DNA from: Pseudomonadota bacterium
GTDB taxonomy: Bacteria > Pseudomonadota > Alphaproteobacteria > Rhodospirillales > Magnetospirillaceae
Assembly (NCBI GenBank): GCA_021793155.1
Contig: JAJYTF010000001.1
Location: 248,001 to 312,000 of the forward strand
Length of the DNA stretch: 64,000 nucleotides
Direction of reading: 5' to 3'
Made by a program: the position numbers and the translations under genes
Notes under the pieces: model-generated
What the model saw: the letters and a program-made list of their open reading frames with translations, nothing else
The model's database searches: none
What the model was told of the DNA's origin: nothing
Shown: in pieces, positions 25,431-34,899 of the stretch
How the letters are laid out: the number at the start of each line of letters is the position of its first letter
Numbering within the stretch: position 1 is the stretch's first letter

Positions 25431-26374
25431 ACCCGTCCGCAGTCCGGAATCGGCGCCGCCGGTTTCTTGCCGCATCGCTGCTGCTGAGCGCCGCCGGCCC
25501 GGCCTTTGCGCTGGATACCGCCACCATCGCCGCCGCTTCGCTTTCGCCGGATTGCCTTGCCTACCGTGTCGTCGGCATCTGCTACTGGCTCAACTGCGGC
25601 TTCTTCGGCTGTTCGGTGCGCACGTCGGTCAAGGTCCGCCACTACGTGCCCGATGCCGTGGTGTCGGCCTACTCCAACACCGGCGCGAATCCATGGATCG
25701 AAGTGAGTCCCCTCGGCATGCCCAATCCCACCGCGCAAGCCGGCGGCGACGCCACGACCAACCATGACGGCGAGAATGCGCTCGCCAAGTTCAAGAACGC
25801 CGACGTGATCGGCCACCCGGGCGGTGCCGCCTTCAACAGCTTTCTCAGTTCGTCCGGCTATGCCTGCGCCGGGGCCGGCACGCCGTTCATGCCCTACCTG
25901 CTCAGCACCCTCGACACCGTCGCCTGGCGCTACAACATCCCGGAACTGGCCTACCCCGAGGCGTTGATCCCCGGCCAGCGTGAAATCGGAAGCCGCACGT
26001 CCCTCGACCTGTGGGGCAATGTCTACCCCCGTGGCGGCTTCCTGCACGGGACGGACGACTACAAGGCCGGCGCGGTGATCGCCCAGCGTGCCGGCGATAT
26101 CGTCACGCGCCGGGGGCAGGTCCACGTCTACCAACCGCTCCTCGCCAACGCCCGCGACGGCTACTGGGCGGCCGGTGCCTTGGTCGAGGGCGATGCTTCC
26201 ACCGGCAAGTGGCAGGAACTCACGCCGACGCTCTCCCACACCTGCGAGGTCTTCCCCCACGACAACGCCCAGGTCCAGGCCCAGCAGGGCGACTACGCCT
26301 GGGCGCTGTGGCGGCCCTATGCCTGCTGCCAGCGCCGGGGGCAGGTGTTTCTCGGCAGCACCGATATTCAGTGA
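25427..26374 (+). CDS. ICE protein, PFL_4710 family (TraU-like)
   Basis: 315 residues with a signal peptide (about 1-29, ending GPAFALD). Cys-rich mature N-terminus, LAYRVVGICYWLNCGFFGCSVR, and later Cys pairs (PYACCQRRGQVFLG at the end) match the TraU family, which is essential for F-like DNA transfer and needs disulfide formation. It sits in the same operon as the TrbC-like gene and after the DsbA-like gene, consistent with that need. Confidence 0.88.
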   Translation: MNPSAVRNRRRRFLAASLLLSAAGPAFALDTATIAAASLSPDCLAYRVVGICYWLNCGFFGCSVRTSVKVRHYVPDAVVSAYSNTGANPWIEVSPLGMPNPTAQAGGDATTNHDGENALAKFKNADVIGHPGGAAFNSFLSSSGYACAGAGTPFMPYLLSTLDTVAWRYNIPELAYPEALIPGQREIGSRTSLDLWGNVYPRGGFLHGTDDYKAGAVIAQRAGDIVTRRGQVHVYQPLLANARDGYWAAGALVEGDASTGKWQELTPTLSHTCEVFPHDNAQVQAQQGDYAWALWRPYACCQRRGQVFLGSTDIQ

Positions 26375-26382
26375 GGCACGTC

Positions 26383-27777
26383 ATGAAGGCGCGCGGCCCA
26401 TTCCAACGTATCCGGCTGGCGGTCACGGTGCTGGCTGTCCTTGTCGCCGTCACCACCGCCCATGCCCAGACCATTATCAATGGCAACGGCGTCAGCACCA
26501 GCGGCAGCGTCATCGGTGACAACCTGCTCTACAGCATTGGCGGCGGCCACGCCGTGTCCATGGGGCCGACCGGCAACATGCAGAGCATCGGCGTCGGGCT
26601 CGGTTGGAACAGCAACCTGATCTGCGGCAACATGGATCTCGCCACGACGCTGCAGAACCAGCTCAACGGCGTCACCAACGGCTTCCAGTCGATCATGAGC
26701 AGCGTGATCCAGAACGCCACCGCTGCCGTCGCCTCGCTGCCGGCGCTGATCATCCAGCGTGCCGATCCGGGCCTGTACAATCTGCTCACCAACGGCATTC
26801 TGCAGGCCCGGCTGGACTTCGATCGCTCGAAGATGACCTGCCGTGCCATTGCCAACCGCCTGGCGGATCTGGCGGGCGGCCAAACCGGCTTGGACCAGAT
26901 CGCCGAGGGCATGGCGCTGAAACAGTCCGTTGGCGGCAGTCAAGACGCCGTTGCCGCTGTCCAGCAGGCGGAGTCCAGCAAGGGCAACAACGGCGTGCCG
27001 TGGGTCGGCGGCGGCAATGCCGGCGGCAGCGGCCAAAACCCGATCAAGGTCGTCAGCGATACCACCCGCGCCGGCTACAACCTGCTCAACGGCCGCGACG
27101 TGACCGATACCTCGTCGATCGCCTCCGACACCTGCAACAACGGGCTCACTTGCCAAACTTGGTCGTCGCCCGATGCCGCCTCGGCGTGGGCCACGCGGGT
27201 GCTGGGCGAGCGCGAGCAGCAGACATGCGAGAGTTGCACGAAGACGCAGACGACACCCGGTGTCGGCCTGACGCCGCTGATCCAGGAAGAGTATGAAGCG
27301 AAACTGCAGGTGTTGCAGGACCTGGTGACCGGCGCCAAGCCGACGACCTCGGACAACCTTGCCGCCGCCGGCAGCGATTCGCTGCCGGTCACCCGCGGCG
27401 TGATCGAAGCGCTGCGCGAAGAGCCCGATCAGGACCTGCTCGGCAAGCGCCTGGCCTCCGAGGTGGCGCTTTCCAGCGTGCTGGAAAAAGCCCTCCTGCT
27501 CCAGCGCACCCTGCTCACCGGCAAGCAGGAGCCGAACATCGCCGCCAACCAACTCGCCGTCCAGGCCGTCAACCAGGAGAACGACACCCTCGAACGGGAA
27601 ATCAACAATCTCAAGACCGAGCTGGAGTTGCGCCATGAACTGGCCGGCAATTCGCCAATGACCATCATCGAGCGCCACGACACGCGCGCCGCCGGATCGC
27701 GGGGCATCTACCAGGGCGATCCCGTGCCCGACCGTTTGGACAAGCTGCAACAGCCGTCGAACGGGGGCACGCCATGA
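26383..27777 (+). CDS. ICE protein, PFL_4711 family (TIGR03755-like, TraH position)
   Basis: 464 residues, signal peptide (about 1-28, ending TTAHAQ). Asn/Gly-rich start (NGNGVSTSGSVIGDNLLYSIGGG), then a helical middle with LTNGILQARLDFDRSKMTCRAIANRLADL and a C-terminal coiled coil (about 400-445). This matches the family downstream of TraU-like genes; the place corresponds to TraF/TraH-type periplasmic assembly proteins. Equivalence to TraH is by position only. It overlaps the next gene by 4 bp. Confidence 0.86.
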   Translation: MKARGPFQRIRLAVTVLAVLVAVTTAHAQTIINGNGVSTSGSVIGDNLLYSIGGGHAVSMGPTGNMQSIGVGLGWNSNLICGNMDLATTLQNQLNGVTNGFQSIMSSVIQNATAAVASLPALIIQRADPGLYNLLTNGILQARLDFDRSKMTCRAIANRLADLAGGQTGLDQIAEGMALKQSVGGSQDAVAAVQQAESSKGNNGVPWVGGGNAGGSGQNPIKVVSDTTRAGYNLLNGRDVTDTSSIASDTCNNGLTCQTWSSPDAASAWATRVLGEREQQTCESCTKTQTTPGVGLTPLIQEEYEAKLQVLQDLVTGAKPTTSDNLAAAGSDSLPVTRGVIEALREEPDQDLLGKRLASEVALSSVLEKALLLQRTLLTGKQEPNIAANQLAVQAVNQENDTLEREINNLKTELELRHELAGNSPMTIIERHDTRAAGSRGIYQGDPVPDRLDKLQQPSNGGTP

Positions 27778-28118
27778 TCTTGGAACGGCTACGCCCCCGG
27801 CGCTGGCTCACCCGTAACACCGGCCGCCGGCTGATCTGGGCGGCGGCGTTGCTCGCCGCGGCGATCACCGTCAACGTGATCGGCATCCGCATGGTCGGCA
27901 ACCTCGACAACTGGCAGCGCTGGATGGCCGACCACGCCGGCTATTTTTTCGCCTGGCGCCTGCTGCTCTACGCCGGCACCGCCTATGGCTGGTGGCGGAT
28001 GCATCGGCGCCTGCGCCAACGCGAACCGGATGGCGCCGCGCACCGGCGCCTCGTCCGCGTCGAGATCGCCGCCGGCCTCGCTCTCGTCGCCCTCGAAGCC
28101 AGCCTGCTGTGGCCGTGA
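27774..28118 (+). CDS. Small conjugal membrane protein
   Basis: 114 residues with three hydrophobic helices (about 21-43, 58-74 and 95-113) and a basic loop (WWRMHRRLRQREP). The gene lies between the PFL_4711-type gene and traG with overlapping start, a standard place for a small membrane subunit in these elements. Function unknown. Confidence 0.8.
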   Translation: MILERLRPRRWLTRNTGRRLIWAAALLAAAITVNVIGIRMVGNLDNWQRWMADHAGYFFAWRLLLYAGTAYGWWRMHRRLRQREPDGAAHRRLVRVEIAAGLALVALEASLLWP

Positions 28119-28131
28119 GCCGGAGACCGCG

Positions 28132-29652
28132 ATGACGCTCTATACCGCCGACTATCTGGACTACTACCTGACGCTGGTCGCTTGGATCGTCAACAACGGC
28201 ATCTGGGAGGTGCTCGTCGCCAGTGGCGTGTTCGCGATTCCCTTCCTCGCCATCGTCATCCACGAGTGGCTCCGGGCACGGAGCGAAGGTGCCGACGAGG
28301 GCAACAAGGGCGTGCTCTCGTCCATACGCATCGAGAACCGGGTGTTCGTCGCCATCGTCGTCATTATGTTCGCCGGCATCCCGTTCATCGACGTCGACCT
28401 TTCCACCATCAGCTTCGACACCTCACGCTCGACCCAATGCCAGGTCAATATGCCCACGCCCTCGGCAACCGGCTGGTCGCAGTCCTTCACCACCCTCAAC
28501 AACCAGTCGGCCAAGGTGCCGATCTGGTGGTTCTTCATGCACGCCATCTCCCGCGCCGTGACCGGCGCGGCCGTCGCCGCCATCCCATGCGGCACCGACC
28601 TGCGTCAGTTGCGCATGGACATCGACGCCACCCGCATCGCCGACCCGGTGCTGGCCCAGGAAGTGGCGGATTTCAGCCATGACTGCTATGGCCCGGCCCG
28701 CGCCAAGCTGTTCATGAGCCGCCCCACCCTCAGCGAACAGCAGATGTACGACGTGACCTGGATCGGCTCCTCGTTCTTCCTCGATACCGCCGGCTATTAC
28801 GATACCTACCATTCCAGCACGCCGCGCACCGCCTGGCCCTACGACGCCACCCGCGACGCGGGCTTGGCCCAGGTGCCCAGCGGCGGCGGCTACCCGACCT
28901 GTGCCCAATGGTGGTCCGACGCCAGCAATGGTCTGCGTGCCCGCCTGCTGGCCCAGGTCGATGCCGACCTGTTGACGCGCCTGGGCAACTGGGCGGGCTT
29001 CATCTCGCAGACGGAGCTGGACGATTCGGTGATCCGCGCCATCGCCTCGCCCCGCCAGCAGAAGCTCAACCAGGGCGCCGTCTACACGGACTACGGCGGG
29101 CAGATCGACATGACCCTGCCCAACATCGCCAGCCGTGCCGCCAGCGACGTCGGGATGGCCCTCGGTGCAATAGGGTTCTTCCCCGCCATGGACGCGATGC
29201 GTCAGGCCCTGCCCATGGTGCTCGCGCTGCTCAAGATGGGCCTGGTCATCTGCATCCCGCTCGTGCTGCTGATGGGCACCTACGACCTCAAGACGCTGGT
29301 CACCACCAGTTGCGTCCAGTTCGCGCTGTTTTTCACCGATTTCTGGTTCCAGCTCGCCCGCTGGATCGATAGCACGATCCTCGATGCGCTCTACGGCTCC
29401 GGCTGGAGTTACAACCGGCCACACGCCAACTTCGACCCGCTCATGGGCCTCAACAACGCCTTCGGCGACATGATCCTCAACTTCGTCATGGCGATGATGT
29501 TTTTGGTGCTGCCTGGGTTCTGGGTAACTGCACTGACTTGGTCCGGCATCCGTGCCGGCGGCGTCGCTCAAGGCCTTGTGAATGGCACCAAGGACGCACA
29601 AACCGCTGGGGGAAAAGGTAGCGATATGCTGATGAAAGCGGCGAAGAGATAG
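28132..29652 (+). CDS. traG: TraG N-terminal-domain conjugal transfer protein
   Basis: 506 residues: N-terminal membrane helices (about 12-44 and 67-88), a large periplasmic domain (about 90-345) with DCYGPARAKLFMSRP and YPTCAQWWSDASNGLRARLL, then further helices (about 345-380 and 440-475). This is the TraG_N plan of mating-pair stabilisation and pilus assembly proteins. It is the last gene of the plus-strand core block and converges with the DUF3742 gene 12 bp away. Confidence 0.9.
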   Translation: MTLYTADYLDYYLTLVAWIVNNGIWEVLVASGVFAIPFLAIVIHEWLRARSEGADEGNKGVLSSIRIENRVFVAIVVIMFAGIPFIDVDLSTISFDTSRSTQCQVNMPTPSATGWSQSFTTLNNQSAKVPIWWFFMHAISRAVTGAAVAAIPCGTDLRQLRMDIDATRIADPVLAQEVADFSHDCYGPARAKLFMSRPTLSEQQMYDVTWIGSSFFLDTAGYYDTYHSSTPRTAWPYDATRDAGLAQVPSGGGYPTCAQWWSDASNGLRARLLAQVDADLLTRLGNWAGFISQTELDDSVIRAIASPRQQKLNQGAVYTDYGGQIDMTLPNIASRAASDVGMALGAIGFFPAMDAMRQALPMVLALLKMGLVICIPLVLLMGTYDLKTLVTTSCVQFALFFTDFWFQLARWIDSTILDALYGSGWSYNRPHANFDPLMGLNNAFGDMILNFVMAMMFLVLPGFWVTALTWSGIRAGGVAQGLVNGTKDAQTAGGKGSDMLMKAAKR

Positions 29653-29664
29653 CTTGCTTGGTAA

Positions 29665-30033
29665 TTAAACTTCTTCGTCAGGGTCGTGAGGGTCAATCCT
29701 CGATCCATCAGGGTGGTAGAGACCAAACCCGAGCAATCCATCTCGCCATTTCGGCTGAGGATCGTCCTGCTCCAGATCAGCATGTGCGACCATCCAGAGG
29801 CACGCCACCACCAGAATCAGCACAAAAGCCATCCAGACCGCGGCATAGAGCAAGATGGCAAGCACGCCGAGCTTGGCGATCCACAGCAAGGCTCTGGCAC
29901 CGCCGACCGGCCAACCCTTTGCCGCCAGCCGGCCGATCACACGCCGCTCCACTCGTTCATAGCCCTGCCATGCACGGCGCACCACGCGGCCCAACCAATA
30001 GGCTCGGCGGGGGGAACGACTGCGCGTTGCCAT
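29665..30033 (-). CDS. DUF3742-family membrane protein
   Basis: 122 residues on the minus strand. RRAYWLGRVVRRAWQGYERVERRVIGRLAAKG precedes one strong hydrophobic region (about 50-82), then an acidic tail with GLLGFGLYHPDGSRIDPHDPDEE. This is the protein commonly found convergent with traG in PFGI-1-type elements. Role unknown. Its ATG is at 30,033. Confidence 0.85.
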   Translation of the reverse strand: MATRSRSPRRAYWLGRVVRRAWQGYERVERRVIGRLAAKGWPVGGARALLWIAKLGVLAILLYAAVWMAFVLILVVACLWMVAHADLEQDDPQPKWRDGLLGFGLYHPDGSRIDPHDPDEEV

Positions 30034-30094
30034 GGATATGCCTCCTCAATTCAGGATCGGCTCAATATCGCTGGCACTGGCGTCCAACTCACAT

Positions 30095-30151
30095 GATTGG
30101 ATTTTACATCAGAAATTCACTATGAGGATAAAATTTTTGCATAATCCAATC
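30095..30151. promoter_or_regulatory. Inverted repeat upstream of abiEi, candidate AbiEi operator
   Basis: GATTGGATT (30,095-30,103) and AATCCAATC (30,143-30,151) are perfect reverse complements; a further TTGGATTTT occurs at 30,180. The stretch is AT-rich, unlike its surroundings, and lies 54-110 bp before abiEi. AbiEi antitoxins are known to repress their own promoter by binding inverted repeats, so this is the natural operator candidate. Confidence 0.5.
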
Positions 30152-30204
30152 AGCTATCTTCCGCCCCTCTTCCCCCCGCTTGGATTTTGCGCTAATTTTC
30201 ACCC

Positions 30205-30963
30205 ATGAAGCTAAATTCTCGACATGACATAATCAAGCGCTTGCAGGCCGATCAACCGAGGGGAGCGCCCTTCGATCTCGCCATCCTCGACAGGTTCGGC
30301 GTGTCGGCCCAGCTTGCCGCACGATACGCCGAAGGAGGATGGCTCGTGCGCCTGGGGCAGGGCGTCTATGCCTTCCCGAACGATGAATTCAGCGCCCATG
30401 GAGCGATCCTGTTCCTGCAGAGCCGTGTCCCCGGCCTGCATCTGGGGGGGAAAAGCGCCCTGGCGACGCAGGGGGTGAGACACAACCTTGGCACCCGAGA
30501 CTCCCTGGTGCTGTGGGGGGAGACCCGTTTCGCGCTGCCGCCTTGGTTCACGTCGCGATTCCCCGCCCGCTACGTCAACGCCCGCCTGTTCGACTGGCAG
30601 GATACCACCCTAGCTGGGAAGACGCTGACAACCCCGCCCGGCCTGCCGGACCGACTGCAGGTGTCCGTCTCCGAACGCGCCGTCCTGGAAATGCTCTACG
30701 ACGTCGGCGTCAAGCAAAGCCTGGAGGAGGCCCGCAACCTGTTCGATGGCCTGCGTTCCCCGCGCCAGGATGTCCTCGGCAAGTTGCTGGCCTGCTGCAC
30801 CAGTATCAAGGCTGTCCGGCTGTTTCTCACCTGGGCGCGCGAGACTTCCGTCGTAGACGTCGATGCCCTCCTGGCGAGCTATCCGGTGCGCACCGGAAGC
30901 ACCAAACGCTGGATCAGCCGCCTCGACGACGGCACCTTACTGAGCCTGAAGCCTCATGGATAA
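30205..30963 (+). CDS. abiEi: AbiEi-type antitoxin/transcriptional repressor
   Basis: 252 residues. An N-terminal winged-helix region (about 20-60: FDLAILDRFGVSAQLAARYAEGGWLVRLGQGVYAF) is the AbiEi DNA-binding part, and the rest (HLGGKSALATQGVRHNL, VSVSERAVLEMLYDVG) matches the AbiEi antitoxin domain. It neutralises AbiEii and represses the operon. Overlaps abiEii by 8 bp. Type IV toxin-antitoxin and abortive-infection system, sitting between the DUF3742 gene and the relaxase as Cargo B. Confidence 0.9.
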   Translation: MKLNSRHDIIKRLQADQPRGAPFDLAILDRFGVSAQLAARYAEGGWLVRLGQGVYAFPNDEFSAHGAILFLQSRVPGLHLGGKSALATQGVRHNLGTRDSLVLWGETRFALPPWFTSRFPARYVNARLFDWQDTTLAGKTLTTPPGLPDRLQVSVSERAVLEMLYDVGVKQSLEEARNLFDGLRSPRQDVLGKLLACCTSIKAVRLFLTWARETSVVDVDALLASYPVRTGSTKRWISRLDDGTLLSLKPHG

Positions 30964-31876
30964 AACCTACGCCGACACAGTTCGCCTGCTTTTGGCCGTC
31001 GCGCCAGAGGTATTCGCCAACGATATCTTCGCCATGAAGGGCGGCACGGCGATCAACCTCTTCGTACAGGACATGCCCCGCCTCTCGGTCGACATCGACG
31101 TGGTGTACCTGCCCTGGCAAATCCCGCGCGACGAGGCCCTGCAAGCCATCAACCAGGAACTCGCCGCTATCGGACAGCGCCTCAAGCCACTCGGTATCGC
31201 CTCGCGGACGATCCGCAGCAAAGACTTAGGGGATACCAAGCTGATCGTTGAAAACGACGTCAGCCAAGTGAAGGTAGAGGTGAACGTCGTCTTCCGCGGC
31301 ACCGTACTCCCCGCACAGCGCAGGCCGCTGAGTCCCCGCGCCCGCGACCTTTTCGGCGTCGAATTCGATCTGCCTATCCTTGCCACCGACGAACTCTACG
31401 CTGGCAAGCTGGTAGCCGCGCTGGATCGCCAGCACCCCCGCGACCTGTTCGACGTGTGGCAGCTTTACCAGTCCGGCGGCATCACCGATGCCATGGTCGA
31501 GTGCTTCGTGGTCTACCTGGCTGGACACAACCGTCCAACGCACGAAGTCCTGTTCGGCAACGACAAGGACATCAGCGCTGAGTACGAACGGGGCTTCGTG
31601 GGCATGACCGCAGATCCGTGCTCCCTGGATATCCTGCTACAGACCCGCACACGCCTTCGACGCGAACTGTCGACCAGACTGAGCCTGGCGCACAAACAAT
31701 TCCTGGCTGGCCTGGCCCGCGCACGCCCCGATTGGTCGTTGCTCCAGTGCCCGCACGCGGCCGAATTGCCCGCCTTGCGCTGGAAGCTGCAGAACCTGCA
31801 AATCTTCGGCAGGCGTCGCCCCGATGACTTCGCAGCCCAAGCCGACGCGCTGGAAGCCAAGCTCAACGAACGCTGA
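30956..31876 (+). CDS. abiEii: AbiEii-type nucleotidyltransferase toxin
   Basis: 306 residues. Nucleotidyltransferase signature: GGTAINLF (29-36) followed by RLSVDIDVVYL with Asp46 and Asp48 as metal ligands, then VKVEVNVVFRG as the third acidic strand. AbiEii-family toxins transfer nucleotides to RNA targets and halt growth, including during phage infection. It follows abiEi with an 8-bp overlap. No truncation is seen; length is normal for the family. Confidence 0.9.
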   Translation: MDKTYADTVRLLLAVAPEVFANDIFAMKGGTAINLFVQDMPRLSVDIDVVYLPWQIPRDEALQAINQELAAIGQRLKPLGIASRTIRSKDLGDTKLIVENDVSQVKVEVNVVFRGTVLPAQRRPLSPRARDLFGVEFDLPILATDELYAGKLVAALDRQHPRDLFDVWQLYQSGGITDAMVECFVVYLAGHNRPTHEVLFGNDKDISAEYERGFVGMTADPCSLDILLQTRTRLRRELSTRLSLAHKQFLAGLARARPDWSLLQCPHAAELPALRWKLQNLQIFGRRRPDDFAAQADALEAKLNER

Positions 31877-32120
31877 GATCGGCCAGCCGACCCGAGGATG
31901 GATTCCGCTTTATTATCTGCACGAGAGGCCAGATCTCTGGGCAGCTCGAGCGATAACCGGAACCGCACGCTTGCCGCATTCATGGTCGCCGGCGCTGGCC
32001 CACGCGCGATACACCCAAAGGCGAAAGGGCAGGAAGGGGCAAGGGAAAGGGGACCAAGGGGAATGGGCCTACCTGGAAAAGGAAAAGGCTCTCCTGCCTG
32101 CCATGGCCACAGGTGCTCAC
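31877..32120 (+). other. Gene-free stretch before the relaxase
   Basis: No gene seen, although a frame in phase with the relaxase stays open because of high GC. It contains a G/A-rich tract at about 32,028-32,066. As the DNA directly upstream of a MobH relaxase it is one place where an origin of transfer could lie, but no recognisable nic motif or inverted repeat pair was found. Confidence 0.35.
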
Positions 32121-33947
32121 ATGCTGTCGCTGTTCCACCGCAAACGCGCTGTGCCGGCCGCGCCGCCCCCGATGGCGTCTCCCGAAAAGGAAAAAGGGCT
32201 GCTGCAGCCGCAGCCGGCCGCCGCGCTGCTGGACACCCCGCGCCGGCAGAAGCTGCTGGAATACATCTGGGAGCGCACCTCGCTCTCCCGCCGCCAGTTC
32301 GGTACCCTGTACGGCACCCCGCTGGAGCGGTACGCCGCGCTGGTCCAGCAATTCCCGGCCTCGGAGAGCCACCACCACGCCTATCCCGGCGGCATGCTCG
32401 ACCACGGCCTGGAGATCGTCGCCTATGCGCTCAAGCTGCGACAGTCCCATCTGCTGCCCGCCGGGGCGACGCCCGAGGACCAGGCCGCGCAGGCCGAAGC
32501 CTGGACCGCCGCCACGGCCTATGCGGCACTGCTGCACGATGTCGGCAAGGTCGCCGTCGATCTGCACGTGGAGTATGCGGACGGTACGGTCTGGCACCCG
32601 TGGCACGGGCCGCTGCGGCACCCCTACCGCTTCCGCTACCGCGCCGACCGCGAGTACCGGCTCCATGGTGCGGCGGCCGGGCTGCTGTACAATCGGTTGC
32701 TCGACCAGGCTATCTTCGACTGGCTCAGCGGGTATCCGGTGGCCTGGTCCGCCTTGCTCTACACCCTGGCCGGCCAGATGGAGCATGCGGGTATGCTGGG
32801 CGAATTGGTGATGCAGGCCGATCAGGCTTCGGTCGCTCAGGATCTGGGCGGCAACCCGGCCAAGGCATTGGCGGCCCCGAAGCATGCGCTGCAACGCAAA
32901 TTGCTCGAAGGGCTGCGCTATCTGCTGAAGGAGGAGTTCAAGCTGAACCAGCCCCAGGGCTCGGACGGCTGGCTGACGCAGGAGGCACTCTGGCTGGTCA
33001 GCAAGACGGCCTCGGACAAGCTGCGCGCCCATCTGCTGACGCAGGGTATCGAAGGCGTGCCGGCCAACAACACCGCAATCTTCAACGTGCTGCAGGACCA
33101 CGGCATGCTGGTGCCGACGCCGGACGGCAAGGCGATCTGGAAAGCGGCGGTCACCAGCGACACGGGCTGGTCGCACACGTTCACGCTGCTGCGCCTGGCG
33201 CCGGCCCTGATCTGGGAGAGCGGCGAGCGCCCCGCCCCCTTCGCAGGGACGGTGGAGGTCGTGCAGGACACGGAGGCCGCCGCTGGCGAGACCGGCATGC
33301 CGCCCGACGACGCGCAGACGACCGCCGTAGGGACCGGGCCGCAGCAGCCTCCCGATCCCTCGACGTGGACTGGGGCGGTTCCAACCGTGCCAACCAACGC
33401 GGCCGATGGCATCGATGCGCTGTTGCAGTTGTTCGGCACTCCGGATGTCGAGCCGCCGACTGCACCGGTACCGGCCGCCGAACTGCCCCAGGCGACCGTC
33501 CCGCCCGCGTCCGTTGCGGCAACGCCGGCCGCTTCAGAACCCCAACAGGATGATGCGCCCGGTGGCGAGCACTTCGTGGCCTGGCTCAAGCGCGGCATCC
33601 AGAGCCGCACGCTCATCATCAACGACGCCAAGGCGCTGGTGCACACCACCGCCGACACCGCCTACCTGGTGAGCCCCGGCGTGTTTCAGCGGTATGCGCA
33701 GGAACACCCGCAGGTGGCTTTTCTGGCGAAGCAGGACAAGCTGCAGGACTGGCAGTGGGTGCAGAAACGCTTCGAGAAGCTGGGCCTGCACCGCAAGCAG
33801 GACAACGGGCTGAACATCTGGACGGTAGAGGTCACCGGCCCGCGCAAGTCGCGCCGCCTGCACGGATATTTGCTTGAGGACCCTCAGCACCTGTTTGATG
33901 AGGTGCCACCGAACAATCCGTATCTATCGATTTCTCCGACCTCCTGA
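32121..33947 (+). CDS. MobH-family relaxase (TraI_2, PFGI-1 class)
   Basis: 608 residues. N-terminal HD-type relaxase domain (about 35-330) with SHHHAYPGGMLDHGLEI, AALLHDVGKVAVDL and LHGAAAGLLYNRLL, the His/Asp metal ligands typical of MobH. A Pro/Ala/Thr-rich linker (about 370-490) precedes the C-terminal TraI_2_C winged-helix domain (about 490-605: HFVAWLKRGIQSRTLIINDAKALVHT). It should nick at oriT and lead the strand into the recipient with TraD. Start 32,121 (MLSLFHRKRA) matches family starts; ATG 32,103 is an alternative adding six residues. Confidence 0.92.
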   Translation: MLSLFHRKRAVPAAPPPMASPEKEKGLLQPQPAAALLDTPRRQKLLEYIWERTSLSRRQFGTLYGTPLERYAALVQQFPASESHHHAYPGGMLDHGLEIVAYALKLRQSHLLPAGATPEDQAAQAEAWTAATAYAALLHDVGKVAVDLHVEYADGTVWHPWHGPLRHPYRFRYRADREYRLHGAAAGLLYNRLLDQAIFDWLSGYPVAWSALLYTLAGQMEHAGMLGELVMQADQASVAQDLGGNPAKALAAPKHALQRKLLEGLRYLLKEEFKLNQPQGSDGWLTQEALWLVSKTASDKLRAHLLTQGIEGVPANNTAIFNVLQDHGMLVPTPDGKAIWKAAVTSDTGWSHTFTLLRLAPALIWESGERPAPFAGTVEVVQDTEAAAGETGMPPDDAQTTAVGTGPQQPPDPSTWTGAVPTVPTNAADGIDALLQLFGTPDVEPPTAPVPAAELPQATVPPASVAATPAASEPQQDDAPGGEHFVAWLKRGIQSRTLIINDAKALVHTTADTAYLVSPGVFQRYAQEHPQVAFLAKQDKLQDWQWVQKRFEKLGLHRKQDNGLNIWTVEVTGPRKSRRLHGYLLEDPQHLFDEVPPNNPYLSISPTS

Positions 33948-34067
33948 GCATCCAAGCCGCAGGTCGGGTGCGGTCGCCACCGCCTGGATTTACCGCCTTC
34001 AGCATCTTCGGGAGCATCTTCGCCGCTGTCGTGATAAGCATGGTCGAAAAGGAGCGAACGTCTTCAC

Positions 34068-34268
34068 ATGACGACCATGGCAAATTTGAGCGAGGAAGCG
34101 ATACTGGTGGCGGCGCGGGAACTGATTGCCCGGCGCGGCCCTGCCGCCAGGGATGAGGCCACGGCGCGGGTGGCGGAGTTTGAGCGGCAGGGGAATTGGC
34201 CCGAGCACGCCCTGGCCTTGCGCATCCTCACCGCGGTGGAACGGCTGCTCGCTCCAGACGCGGCGTAA
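34068..34268 (+). CDS. Small hypothetical protein
   Basis: 66 residues, all helical: SEEAILVAARELIARRGPAARDEATARVAEFERQGNWPEHALALRILTAVERLL. The repeated Ala/Arg/Leu pattern and the ARELI-x-RRGP motif resemble small proteins found near mobile elements in Alphaproteobacteria, but I cannot name a family with certainty. It lies 120 bp after the relaxase in the same direction. Confidence 0.45.
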   Translation: MTTMANLSEEAILVAARELIARRGPAARDEATARVAEFERQGNWPEHALALRILTAVERLLAPDAA

Positions 34269-34458
34269 GTGGCGTGGCGACCCCGCCTGGAAAGCTTGCG
34301 GAAATAGCCGGGTGCACTTTCCGTTGTGACGGCCGTGGGGCGAGACCAGAACCGAACCGCGCCGTGGCAGCCGATCCCCTGGAGGAACCACCGCTCCTCC
34401 CTCTCATCGACGATCTTGTCGGAGATCTGGCGGCCTTCGGCCAGGCAGCATAGCGAGC

Positions 34459-34899
34459 CTATTGCGCGGCGGTCTTTCGGCGCGTCCGCCTGGGCTTTTC
34501 CACGGGCGGCGGAACCGGTTCAGCCTTCTTCTTTCGGCCGAGTCCAGCGGCCTTGGCCAAGGATGAGCGATGTGCCGTGTAATCGGGGGCGACCACCGGG
34601 TAAGTCGAGGCCAAACCCCATTTGGCACGATATTCATCCACGGACAGGCCATGGCCGGCGCTGACATGGCGCTTCAGCATCTTCTGGGGTCTGCCGCATT
34701 CCAGGCAGTAGATGGCTGTCGGAGTCACCGATTTTTTCACCGGTATGGCGGGGGGAAGGGATTGCAATGCCGACGGCTCGGGCGTCGAAGCCCCGGCCAA
34801 CGCCGCAAAAGCAGCCCGAACCAAATCGGGCAGCTCGCCGACTGTAACTTCATTCTTCGCGACATAAGCCGAGACAAGCTTTGCCGTCAGCCTGATCAT
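34459..34899 (-). CDS. Ros/MucR-family transcriptional regulator
   Basis: 146 residues. The Ros/MucR zinc finger is clear: CLECGRPQKMLKRHVSAGHGLSVDEYRAKWGL, with Cys, Cys, His and His as ligands, about 70-105. The N-terminal block (TAKLVSAYVAKNEVTVGELPDLVRAAFAAL) is the oligomerisation part. The C-terminal tail is Lys/Arg/Pro-rich. MucR proteins are global H-NS-like silencers specific to Alphaproteobacteria; extra copies are common on mobile elements. Start at 34,899 is preferred; a longer frame to 35,034 has no family support. It marks the passage from ICE core to the catabolic island. Confidence 0.88.
   Translation of the reverse strand: MIRLTAKLVSAYVAKNEVTVGELPDLVRAAFAALAGASTPEPSALQSLPPAIPVKKSVTPTAIYCLECGRPQKMLKRHVSAGHGLSVDEYRAKWGLASTYPVVAPDYTAHRSSLAKAAGLGRKKKAEPVPPPVEKPRRTRRKTAAQ

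Noticed and set aside
31824-32120. Longer relaxase reading frame starting within abiEii
   Set aside because: The extension overlaps abiEii and is low-complexity; family members start near MLSLF.
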